A program made the translations under genes and the position numbers. This document shows, piece by piece, positions 44,694-52,819 of a stretch of DNA of 64,000 bases. Source of the stretch: Lachnospiraceae bacterium. GTDB lineage: Bacteria > Bacillota > Clostridia > Lachnospirales > Lachnospiraceae. The notes under the pieces were generated by a model. The model did no database searches. It was not told the DNA's origin and saw only the letters and a list, made by a program, of their open reading frames with translations. Position 1 is the first letter of the stretch. Every line of letters starts with the position of its first letter. Where the stretch lies: assembly GCA_017542245.1 (NCBI GenBank), contig JAFXXN010000037.1, positions 1 to 64,000 on the forward strand, written 5' to 3'.

Positions 44694-45983
44694 ATGAAAC
44701 GCAGTGATTTATATATTCTAAAAAATCTGGCAGGAGCAGATTATTTACTGCCGGTCGGACAAAAAGCAGCCATGTTTCCGAAGAGCATCAGGCTTAATGA
44801 AACCGGAAGATTCCTCTGGGAACAGCTTAGGACGGAAAAAAGTGAAGAGGAATTGGCTAAAACCTGCGCAGAACATTTTGAGGTGCCGGATGGACAATAT
44901 GAACAGGTAAAAAACGATGTTCACGTGTTTACGGAAGCTTTATGGGCAAGGGGGATGCTTAAAGCCGATAGTGAAATTTCCGGATCAGGAAACAGTGATA
45001 AGGATATAAAAAAAGATTTATATGAATGCAGATTTGACAGTAAAGACGGCAGTATTAAAGAATTGTCGGAAGAGCTTCCTCACTATGCAGATCTTTTGAT
45101 CGGAGGCCGGATCATATCATTCTGGGGCGACGAAAAATACTTTTCAAAAGAATTCGATATATTTAAAACAGAGGAAAACAAATGCGGTATGAGGATAGAA
45201 ATCATACCGGTAAAGGTGGATGGCAAGACAGATAGCGGACACAGAATGATAGGCTTGGGCAATTGTTCTGAAAATGTTTATAGGGATTATCCTAAATCGG
45301 TTCTGAGGCATCCGGATCTGAATGTTCAGGAATACGAAAACAAGTATGTTCTTTTTCTTTGGTGTATGAAGGATATATATGAGATACACATGAAAAAAGA
45401 CGGCTCGCTGGCCAGGTTTTACTGTAAGGATATCTCCGGATTGGAAGAGGATATATTTTATGCCATAAGACTGGTATTCCTTGTATATGCCTTAAAGCAA
45501 GATCTTATAATGCTCCATTCCGTATCGATATTATATAATGACAAAGCATGGCTTTTTTCTGCTTCATCCGGGACAGGAAAATCAACTCATGCAGAGATCT
45601 GGAAAAAGATATACGGAACTCCTGTTATAAACGGGGATCTGAATTTGATCGGAATAAAAGACGGAACACCTGTTATTTACGGAACACCATGGTGTGGGAC
45701 TTCGGGAGTTTGTGATAATCTTATACATAACCTTGGAGGTATTGTTTTACTGAAACGAGGGGATAATATCATAGAAGAGTTATCGGAAGAACAGAAAATG
45801 CTTTATTTGCAAAAGCGGTTGACATCTCCGGTATGGAATGAAGAAATGCTTGACAAAGAATTAGAAATCTTAAAAGAGATCATTCCCAAAGTATATATTA
45901 AAAGATATTATTGTAATATGAAAGATGAGACGGTGAAACATATCCGTGAGGACATAGATATCTGGGAGAAAAAAATTGAGTGA
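44694..45983 (+). CDS. PqqD-like domain fused to an HPr-kinase-like domain
   Basis: The 429-residue protein joins two domains. Residues 1-90 resemble PqqD-type peptide-recognition elements (M-F-P-K-S-I-R-L-N-E-T-G-R-F-L-W-E-Q-L). Residues about 260-400 resemble HPr serine kinase/PEPCK-type P-loop kinases (H-S-V-S-I-L, S-S-G-T-G-K-S-T-H-A, then V-I-N-G-D-L-N, where classical HprK has D-D). PqqD domains bind leader peptides of ribosomally made peptides, and HprK-like kinases phosphorylate peptides in some lasso clusters. A fused form suggests recruitment and phosphorylation of a peptide or protein; no precursor is seen next to it. Confidence 0.75.
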   Translation: MKRSDLYILKNLAGADYLLPVGQKAAMFPKSIRLNETGRFLWEQLRTEKSEEELAKTCAEHFEVPDGQYEQVKNDVHVFTEALWARGMLKADSEISGSGNSDKDIKKDLYECRFDSKDGSIKELSEELPHYADLLIGGRIISFWGDEKYFSKEFDIFKTEENKCGMRIEIIPVKVDGKTDSGHRMIGLGNCSENVYRDYPKSVLRHPDLNVQEYENKYVLFLWCMKDIYEIHMKKDGSLARFYCKDISGLEEDIFYAIRLVFLVYALKQDLIMLHSVSILYNDKAWLFSASSGTGKSTHAEIWKKIYGTPVINGDLNLIGIKDGTPVIYGTPWCGTSGVCDNLIHNLGGIVLLKRGDNIIEELSEEQKMLYLQKRLTSPVWNEEMLDKELEILKEIIPKVYIKRYYCNMKDETVKHIREDIDIWEKKIE

Positions 45984-46410
45984 GAAAACAGATATAGAAC
46001 AATTATTAAGAAGCGGAACACCTGTTGGTTTCAAACCACAGGGAAACAGCATGCATCCTACTATTGTTAACGGAAGAGACAGCGTAATAATTGAACCGCT
46101 CGGAAACAGAAAGCTGAAAAGAGGGGATGTGGCACTCTTCAGACGTTCAAAAGATGCTCCCAAATATGGAGGAATGCTGGTTCTGCATAGGGTTCACAGT
46201 GTAAAAAAAGACGGCATTTATATGGTGGGAGATAATGAGAAAGAAATCGAAGGGCCTCTGGCCGATGAACAGTTTATAGGTATTATGACAGAGCTGATAA
46301 GAAAAGGTAAACATATCAGTGAGAAAAATCTGTTTTATAGATTTCTGACCCGTTCATGGCTGTTTGTCAGACCATTCAGATTTATTTTTACCGGAAAGAA
46401 CAGGAAGTGA
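45976..46410 (+). CDS. Signal-peptidase-like (S24/S26) protein without a membrane anchor
   Basis: 144 residues with the S26 serine motif G-N-S-M-H-P-T (about 22-28), L-H-R-V-H (about 70, where ER-type signal peptidases have the catalytic His in place of Lys) and G-D-N-E (about 83). There is no N-terminal membrane helix, unlike SipW or LepB; a weak hydrophobic patch lies near the C-terminus. It overlaps the preceding gene by 8 bases and starts at TTG after GGGAG, so it is translationally coupled to the PqqD-kinase. S24/S26 proteins of this type also occur in RiPP clusters, which supports a processing role (inference). Confidence 0.7.
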   Translation: MSEKTDIEQLLRSGTPVGFKPQGNSMHPTIVNGRDSVIIEPLGNRKLKRGDVALFRRSKDAPKYGGMLVLHRVHSVKKDGIYMVGDNEKEIEGPLADEQFIGIMTELIRKGKHISEKNLFYRFLTRSWLFVRPFRFIFTGKNRK

Positions 46411-46414
46411 ATAC

Positions 46415-47152
46415 ATGGCAAGAATATATATGATAGATGATGACCGTGAGGTTCTGGATATAAATATGAAATATTTGCAAGGCTGTGGATATGAAGTGTC
46501 CGGAACAGATAACCCAAAGAGCGGATTACAGGCGCTTAAGAAAAATGGAGCGGATATAGTTATTCTGGATGTTATGATGCCCGGGATGGACGGATTTGAA
46601 CTTTGCAGACAATTAAGAGAGTTTTCTGATGTACCTGTAATTTTTCTTACAGGGAAAAGCAATGAAGATGATAAAATAAATGCTCTCATGCTTGGGGGAG
46701 ACGATTATATTCTTAAACCCTACAGCTTAAAAGAACTGAGGGTAAGGATAGATGTAATACTAAGAAGGATTATGAACATAGCGCAAAAGGATACTTCACA
46801 GAAAGTATCCCAGACTGCGGATTCTTCTTTAAACGGCAGATCCGGTGACAGTATATTATGTATAGGAAAATTAAAGATTGACAGGATTGGTCATAAGGTA
46901 TATTTTGACGGCGAAGAGATAATTTTTACCAACCGGGAGTATGATGTATTTGTATATATGGCCGAGAATCCAGACAGAACAATAACATTTAAGGAACTGG
47001 GCGAGAAGGTTTTTGGAACATATCTGGACTCGGACCGTCAGGGAATTATGGTCATAGTCAGTCGATTCAGGAAGAAAATGAAGGATAATATAGAATTTTC
47101 AAATATGATAGAAACGGTATGGTCTAAAGGCTATAAGTTTATATCAAAATAA
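46415..47152 (+). CDS. OmpR-type response regulator
   Basis: 245 residues: receiver with D-D-D near residue 8, phosphoacceptor Asp in V-I-L-D-V-M-M-P-G, Lys in L-K-P-Y, then a winged-helix domain (R-E-Y-D-V-F-V-Y-M-A and W-S-K-G-Y-K-F). The ATG at 46415 is 4 bases after the upstream stop, so it is coupled to the peptidase gene. With the following kinase it forms a two-component system inside the PqqD-kinase locus. Confidence 0.88.
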   Translation: MARIYMIDDDREVLDINMKYLQGCGYEVSGTDNPKSGLQALKKNGADIVILDVMMPGMDGFELCRQLREFSDVPVIFLTGKSNEDDKINALMLGGDDYILKPYSLKELRVRIDVILRRIMNIAQKDTSQKVSQTADSSLNGRSGDSILCIGKLKIDRIGHKVYFDGEEIIFTNREYDVFVYMAENPDRTITFKELGEKVFGTYLDSDRQGIMVIVSRFRKKMKDNIEFSNMIETVWSKGYKFISK

Positions 47153-47184
47153 AACGGAAGGGTTTGGCATCGGGTGGATAAGAG

Positions 47185-47982
47185 ATGAATTCAAAAATAT
47201 TTGTATCACCTGAAATAGAACACAGCACTATAGAGGAATTGTCCAGGCAGCTGCTAAAGGCAAACAATGAGTTGTATCAGTTACAGCAGGAGAGAGAAAT
47301 AATATTTGCCAATATTTCCCATGATTTACGGGCTCCCATGACAGCTATCAGGAGTGCACTGGATCTGGTTCTAAGTGAAGAGAATGCGTCAGCTGACGAT
47401 ATGCGGAAAACTCTGGAATTGATCGATCGCAGAGCCAAGACTTTGGAGTCTCTCGTAAATGATATGTATTATCTGTATAAGGTAAGCTCAGGAACGAAAG
47501 AAAGCAGCTATGAAGAGATTGAGGCCATACCATTTTTGGAAGAGTATTATTTTGATCTGCAGATAAATTCAAAATATGAAAAATTTAAGCTGGAGCTGGA
47601 GATAGACCCGGATAGTGAATGTCGTTTCAAAATTAATGTACAGGAGATGGTACGTGTACTTGACAATCTGTTTTCAAATGCTGCCCGGTATTCCGGAGAA
47701 GGATCTGTTATTACCCTGAAAGCCGGGAAAAGCAATGACGGAAAAAAAATCAATATTATTATCATGGATAACGGACGCGGTATTCCCAAGGAGAAGCTTC
47801 CCTATATTTTCATGAGAACTTATACGGTATCCGATTCGAGAACGCCGCTTTCAAATGACTCCGGTTCGGGACTTGGACTTGCAATTGTTAAGTCTATAAT
47901 AGAAAAACATGGAGGCACAATTTCCTGTGAGAGTAAAATAGGTGAGGGAACTGAGTTCTTCATATGTCTTCCGATATTATGA
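47185..47982 (+). CDS. Soluble sensor histidine kinase
   Basis: 265 residues with only a short coiled-coil N-terminus (about 10-45), a HisKA domain (phospho-His in I-S-H-D-L-R-A-P) and a HATPase domain (N-L-F-S-N-A-A-R-Y, D-N-G-R-G-I-P, G-S-G-L-G-L-A). There is no membrane helix and no sensor domain, so it must sense a cytosolic signal or a partner protein. Both kinase domains are intact, so it is not a truncated pseudogene. Confidence 0.87.
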   Translation: MNSKIFVSPEIEHSTIEELSRQLLKANNELYQLQQEREIIFANISHDLRAPMTAIRSALDLVLSEENASADDMRKTLELIDRRAKTLESLVNDMYYLYKVSSGTKESSYEEIEAIPFLEEYYFDLQINSKYEKFKLELEIDPDSECRFKINVQEMVRVLDNLFSNAARYSGEGSVITLKAGKSNDGKKINIIIMDNGRGIPKEKLPYIFMRTYTVSDSRTPLSNDSGSGLGLAIVKSIIEKHGGTISCESKIGEGTEFFICLPIL

Positions 47983-47985
47983 CTT

Positions 47986-48840
47986 TTATACTTTCCTCTT
48001 GTATGAAGAAGGCGTTATATGGAAGTAATTTTTGAAAGCATTTGTAAAATGCTCTGAAGAGGAATAGCCAATATTATATGCAACGGAGGCTATGCTTTGT
48101 CCGGCATTTTTCAGAAGTATGCAGGCTGCGGACATACGAGCCTCCTTCTTTTTTTGCAAAAATGTTTTGTTATAATGTTTCAGAAGAAGACGCTCTGTTT
48201 GTCTGCAACTTAAGCCAAGCATTTCGGAGAGCTTTTCTAAAGTTATGTCCCGGTAGTTGTACAGAAATGCTTCTTCTATGATAAGATAAGTCTGATCTTC
48301 ATGATTGTTTGGAAGATTTGCATTGGCTCCTGAAATATTTTCGTTTTCTGTTTTTTGGTATTGTCTTGATATTTGAAGAATGAGCTGCTGGAGAATAGCC
48401 GAGCTCATTAACCGATATCCGAAGGGCCTTTGTTCAAGCTCGTTTATCAAAGATTTCATAAGTTCATATATTTCCATATCTGCCGGTCCAAGAAAAAACT
48501 TTCGATCCAGAAAGGCTTTGAGAGTTTCATCTTTTATCCCATCCTGTGAAAGGCTGACTTTCAGATAAACGCCGTATTCTCGCATCGGGTCATTTGGATC
48601 GGAAATCTGCTCATGGAAAATGCCGGGACCTGTCATAAAAAAAGTTCCGGGAATAATATCATATTTAATTTCATCTGCTATAAGTGTTCCATATCCATAT
48701 GAAATGTAATGTATCTCATAACTGTTCCGACTGTGGCTGTGCCGCGGTATAGGATTTAACATCTGTTCATTGCTTATACTGAGTACTGTAAAAGCAACAT
48801 CTCCAATGGTAAAAGCCAGATTTAGGTTTCTGTATTTCAT
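47986..48840 (-). CDS. AraC-family regulator of the sugar-acid operon
   Basis: 284 residues: cupin-like N-terminal domain (P-R-H-S-H-S-R-N-S-Y-E, P-G-T-F-F-M-T-G-P-G) and a C-terminal AraC DNA-binding domain (L-S-C-R-Q-T-E-R-L-L, I-G-Y-S-S-S-E-H-F-T-N-A-F). It is divergent from the sugar-acid operon with a shared 242-base region, so it likely controls that operon in response to one of its intermediates. It ends 3 bases from the histidine kinase stop on the other strand. Confidence 0.85.
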   Translation of the reverse strand: MKYRNLNLAFTIGDVAFTVLSISNEQMLNPIPRHSHSRNSYEIHYISYGYGTLIADEIKYDIIPGTFFMTGPGIFHEQISDPNDPMREYGVYLKVSLSQDGIKDETLKAFLDRKFFLGPADMEIYELMKSLINELEQRPFGYRLMSSAILQQLILQISRQYQKTENENISGANANLPNNHEDQTYLIIEEAFLYNYRDITLEKLSEMLGLSCRQTERLLLKHYNKTFLQKKKEARMSAACILLKNAGQSIASVAYNIGYSSSEHFTNAFKNYFHITPSSYKRKV

Positions 48841-48957
48841 AATGTCTCCCGATTTTTAAGTATTGCTTTTTGTATCATAATATAAAAAATGCGGGTATGT
48901 CAAGAATAAAACTGCGAAAATACGACACAAAATAAAATTTTTCGTCATGTCAGAATC

Positions 48958-48985
48958 TTGTATATTTCTACTGTGATGATATACT
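48958..48985 (+). promoter_or_regulatory. Promoter region of the sugar-acid operon
   Basis: TTGTAT (48958-48963), 16 bases, TATACT (48980-48985). Just upstream, 48922-48950 holds an imperfect inverted repeat (ACGACA with TGTC and TCGTC halves around an AT-rich centre) that could be the AraC-type operator. The operator is a guess. Confidence 0.4.
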
Positions 48986-49082
48986 GTTATATATAGACTG
49001 AAGTAATACCGGATCTGAGTATTCCGGAGGATTTGTTGCCGGACGGGAAGACTTGGTAGCATATAATGTCAGGGAGGAAAAG

Positions 49083-50285
49083 ATGATAGTTAAGGGTACA
49101 TATTTTCAAAACGATGCCCAAAAACCATTGGTATATGGGGATGTTGAGATAACGAATGTGAAAAGACGGAGACTCCGCGGGGAAGAATTAAAAGAAGGAA
49201 TTCTTTGTGAGCCGGTAATGGTAGGTTTCTGCGGAACCGATAATGAGTTGATGCATATGGGAAGTGAGCAAAGACTCGGCGAGAAATTTCCGGAAGGGAC
49301 AAAAAGGCTCATTAACGGACATGAAGGAATAGTCTGGGTGCCGGACGAGAACAGATTTGCAATCGTCCTTATAAGAGGCGGGGACAGTTATGATCCTACC
49401 CGATATACAGAAGATGAGACATATTTTGAGTACGGATGCGACAGAGCTGACGGTTTATTTGCAGATAAACAGTATTTTAATCCGGATATGTTGTTAAAGA
49501 TTCCCGACGGATATGTGAAGGATGGTAAGTTGGATATAGAATTTACCAAGAAGATGGTATTTCCCGATCCTTTTGCATGTATGCTGTTCCAGCTCGAGAG
49601 AATGGAGGACTTGGGAAGTGCTCATAATTTCCGTGTGGCAATGAAAAAATATAAATGTGACGAGCAAACAGCGAGAGCAAAGGCTAAAGAGGAAGTATTT
49701 GACAGGACTGTAATATTTGGCCTTGGCACTACCGGAATGTTTATCGGTGACCTGATCTTAAGAAATCATAAAAATGCAAAGGTTTTATTTGTAGCGAGAA
49801 GCCCTGAAGATTCACCTAAGGTTTCTTTTGCGCTCCGGCAGGCAAAAGGAGCTGAATATCTTCAAAACTGTTTTGATTCTGAAGAAGAGTTGGCAAAGGC
49901 TATAATTGAAAAGATGGAAGGCAGAGCTACGTTATTCATCGGCGTAAGCGGAAGCAATGTAGAACATCGCATAGCCTTTGAACATAAAGTGCTTGGATGC
50001 AATGGTGTGTATAACAGTTTTTCATTGGGACCGCAGATTACATTTGATACAATGCCGTTTGGATTTGAAAATCATCTGATCATGGCTTCTATCAATTTCA
50101 GACAGGACCATATGGAAAAGGCTATACAGCTTCTTGCCGAGAGTCATTATAACGAGATCGTCGAATTGATAGATAAAGAAGAGTTTATTGCAGATCCTAT
50201 CGGGGCCTATAAGAATAAGATATACAGTAAGAGTGCACCTATGAAGACAGCGGTAATCTGGAACCCGAAATATGTGAACGTTTAA
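49083..50285 (+). CDS. Zinc-type aldose (glucose) dehydrogenase
   Basis: The 400-residue medium-chain dehydrogenase resembles archaeal/bacterial glucose 1-dehydrogenases: catalytic zinc Cys in G-F-C-G-T-D, G-H-E, then a Rossmann domain (F-G-L-G-T-T-G-M-F). These enzymes oxidise aldoses to lactones with NAD(P). I infer it is the first oxidation step of the operon's pathway. GGAGG lies 6 bases before the ATG at 49083; the frame extends to a TTG at 49053 upstream of that site. First gene after the divergent regulator. Confidence 0.8.
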   Translation: MIVKGTYFQNDAQKPLVYGDVEITNVKRRRLRGEELKEGILCEPVMVGFCGTDNELMHMGSEQRLGEKFPEGTKRLINGHEGIVWVPDENRFAIVLIRGGDSYDPTRYTEDETYFEYGCDRADGLFADKQYFNPDMLLKIPDGYVKDGKLDIEFTKKMVFPDPFACMLFQLERMEDLGSAHNFRVAMKKYKCDEQTARAKAKEEVFDRTVIFGLGTTGMFIGDLILRNHKNAKVLFVARSPEDSPKVSFALRQAKGAEYLQNCFDSEEELAKAIIEKMEGRATLFIGVSGSNVEHRIAFEHKVLGCNGVYNSFSLGPQITFDTMPFGFENHLIMASINFRQDHMEKAIQLLAESHYNEIVELIDKEEFIADPIGAYKNKIYSKSAPMKTAVIWNPKYVNV

Positions 50286-50386
50286 TTAGTATTTAATACA
50301 AAACTTTTTAAATTATTACCGGATTCTTTTTGATGAAAGAAGAAGTGGTATGGAAAGAATGAAAATGAAAGGATGTCTTAGATTAT

Positions 50387-51400
50387 ATGAAAACTGTTTT
50401 GATCAACAAACCGTTTGAAATCGGTCTTACGGATACTGAAATGCCTGTACCTGGAGAAGGCGAGGCTTTACTTAAAGTTCTTTATTGCGGTATATGCGGA
50501 GCTGATGTGGCGAGTTACACCGGTAATCAGCCGTTTACTACATATCCGAGAATCCCGGGACATGAATTCAGCGCTCAGATAGTTTCTATTCCCGAGAATG
50601 ACAAGGGACTTAAGGCAGGGGACATAATTACGGCAAATCCATATTTTAATTGCGGCAAATGCTATTCATGTCAGCGTGGTTATGTAAATTGCTGTACCGA
50701 TAACCAGACTATGGGTGTCCAGAGAGACGGAAGTTTCAGGGAATATATTGTTATGCCTATTGAGAGAATATATGATGGAAAAGGGCTTTCGGCAAAGGAA
50801 CTTGCTTTAGTTGAGCCGTTTACGATAAGCTATCATGCACTTCACAGAGCAAAGGTAAATGAAGGGGATAAAGTGCTGGTTATAGGTGCCGGTCCTATAG
50901 GTTTATTTGCTCTTATAGCTGCAAAAGCACAGGGAGCAGAGGTTTATGTAGCTGATGTGCTTGATGGGAGACTTGAGAAAGCTCTTCATTTTGGCGCTGC
51001 CGGAGTTATAAATTCGAAGAAGACCGATATAAAGGAAGAAGCCATGAAGATAACAGGCGGAAACGGCTTTGATGTTTGTGTTGAGGCTTGCGGGCAGTCG
51101 GTTACTTTCCTTAACTGTATTGATTGTGCGGCATTCGCGGCTAATATTATCCTTATCGGAAACGGAAAGAAGGAGACTACATTCCTGCATTCGATTCTTC
51201 TTAAGAAAGAACTTAATGTATTCGGAAGCCGTAATTCGTATGCAGGAGATTTTAAGGCAGTCATCGATCTTATCGCATCCGGAAAGGTGAAAGTTCTTGA
51301 TATGGTAAGCGCAGTTTATTCTGTAGATGACGCAGCAGAAGCATTTAAGGCACTTGCAGAAAACGACGGATCGTTAGCAAAGGTGCTCATTGAATTTTAA
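50387..51400 (+). CDS. Zinc-type sugar-acid dehydrogenase (L-galactonate dehydrogenase-like)
   Basis: 337 residues of the MDR sorbitol/threonine-dehydrogenase type: catalytic zinc C-G-I-C-G-A-D and G-H-E-F, a structural zinc set of four cysteines (C-G-K-C-Y-S-C then C-C within 11 residues), and the Rossmann loop G-A-G-P-I-G-L-F-A. Context (uxaB and uxaA next) suits an LgoD/YjjN-like role, oxidising L-galactonate at C5 to tagaturonate. Sorbitol or L-gulonate dehydrogenase is the alternative. The ribosome site is AAAGGATG, about 10 bases upstream. Confidence 0.75.
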   Translation: MKTVLINKPFEIGLTDTEMPVPGEGEALLKVLYCGICGADVASYTGNQPFTTYPRIPGHEFSAQIVSIPENDKGLKAGDIITANPYFNCGKCYSCQRGYVNCCTDNQTMGVQRDGSFREYIVMPIERIYDGKGLSAKELALVEPFTISYHALHRAKVNEGDKVLVIGAGPIGLFALIAAKAQGAEVYVADVLDGRLEKALHFGAAGVINSKKTDIKEEAMKITGGNGFDVCVEACGQSVTFLNCIDCAAFAANIILIGNGKKETTFLHSILLKKELNVFGSRNSYAGDFKAVIDLIASGKVKVLDMVSAVYSVDDAAEAFKALAENDGSLAKVLIEF

Positions 51401-51462
51401 AAATCAATCAGAAAATCAATCGGAGAACCGTCCCGGTGATTGAAAAAGAAAGGCATTATAAT

Positions 51463-52788
51463 ATGAAAGAGAAAGTTATTCAGTTTGGAGAAGGCGGATT
51501 TTTAAGAAGTTTCGTAGATGTATTCATTCATAAAATGAATGAGCAGGGGCTGTTCGGTGGAAAAGTTGTGGTGGTACAGCCTATTGCTAAGGGGCTGATA
51601 CCTGTGATAAATGAACAGAAGGGTGTATATCATCAGTTTTTGCGTGGCGTGGATAACGGAAAGGTAGTTGATGAATGTATTAAAGTTACATCCATCTCAA
51701 GAGGCGTTGACCCTTATACCGATTATGCGGAATATCTGAAGCTTGCCCATAATCCTGATATGAGAGTAATTATTTCAAACACGACGGAAGCAGGTATTGA
51801 ATATCTTGGAACCGAGTCAATTAATGATGCTCCGCCAAAATCTTTCCCGGCTAAACTGACCGCACTTTTGTATGAGAGATTTAAAGAGGGGCTTCCGGGA
51901 TTTATAATTCTTTCCTGTGAACTTATAGATAATAACGGTAAAGAACTATTGAATTGCGTATTAAAGTATGCCGAACTTTGGAAACTTCCGGATGAATTTA
52001 TCTCATGGGTTAAGGAAGAAAATGACTTTTGCAATACATTGGTGGACAGAATATGTACCGGATATCCGAAAGATGAGGTCGAAACTTTGACAAAACGTCT
52101 CGGAGAAGAAGATAAGCTGATGAATACGGCTGAGATTTTTCATCTTTGGGTAATCGAGGGTAACCATGAGGATGAATTCCCCCTTCAGAAAGCGGGTATA
52201 AACGTAATCTGGACTCAGGATGTAAAGCCTTATAAGAAGAGAAAGGTAAGGATTCTTAACGGCGGACATACATCCATGGTGCTTGCAGCACGTCTTTATG
52301 GTTTGTCGACTGTGAAGGAATGTCTTGATGATGAACTTATCAATAAGTATCTGAACAAAGTTATCTTTGATGAGATAATTCCCACATTGGGTAACGAAAA
52401 AGAAGACATACCTTTTGGAAAGGCCGTACTTGAAAGATTTTCAAATCCTTTCGTAAAACATCAGTTGCTGAGTATTGCGCTTAATTCGGTCAGCAAGTTT
52501 AAGGCAAGAGTTCTTCCGACAATAATTGAATATAATGAACAAAGGGGCTGCCTTCCAAAATGTCTCACGTTCTCACTGGCAGCACTTATAGCTTTTTACA
52601 GAACGGATGAAACTAACGATAATGAAGAAATCATGGCATTCATGAAAACGGCAAGCGTTGCTGATATTTTAAAGAAAGAAGAGTACTGGGGCAGGGATCT
52701 TTCGTTTATGGAAAAAGAAGTTGAAGGTTATTATGAATCCATAATGAAGGACGGAGTCGGAAAGACAATAGAAGGATTGTTATCCTAA
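51463..52788 (+). CDS. uxaB: Tagaturonate reductase (altronate oxidoreductase)
   Basis: 441 residues of the mannitol-dehydrogenase superfamily: Q-F-G-E-G-G-F-L-R-S-F (cofactor loop), N-T-T-E-A-G-I-E (usual in UxaB) and K-x-R-x-L-N-G-G-H-T (active site). It reduces D-tagaturonate to D-altronate with NADH. The ATG at 51463 follows AAAGG; a GTG at 51436 precedes that site. Neighbouring altronate dehydratase supports the call over fructuronate reductase, which is encoded separately at 19573. Confidence 0.88.
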   Translation: MKEKVIQFGEGGFLRSFVDVFIHKMNEQGLFGGKVVVVQPIAKGLIPVINEQKGVYHQFLRGVDNGKVVDECIKVTSISRGVDPYTDYAEYLKLAHNPDMRVIISNTTEAGIEYLGTESINDAPPKSFPAKLTALLYERFKEGLPGFIILSCELIDNNGKELLNCVLKYAELWKLPDEFISWVKEENDFCNTLVDRICTGYPKDEVETLTKRLGEEDKLMNTAEIFHLWVIEGNHEDEFPLQKAGINVIWTQDVKPYKKRKVRILNGGHTSMVLAARLYGLSTVKECLDDELINKYLNKVIFDEIIPTLGNEKEDIPFGKAVLERFSNPFVKHQLLSIALNSVSKFKARVLPTIIEYNEQRGCLPKCLTFSLAALIAFYRTDETNDNEEIMAFMKTASVADILKKEEYWGRDLSFMEKEVEGYYESIMKDGVGKTIEGLLS

Positions 52789-52819
52789 AAGAATCAGTTT
52801 ATATTATCCGGAGTTATTT

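Noticed and set aside
47185-47982. The histidine kinase as a truncated pseudogene
   Set aside because: HisKA and HATPase motifs are complete and the start has a normal position after the response regulator; it is a soluble kinase.
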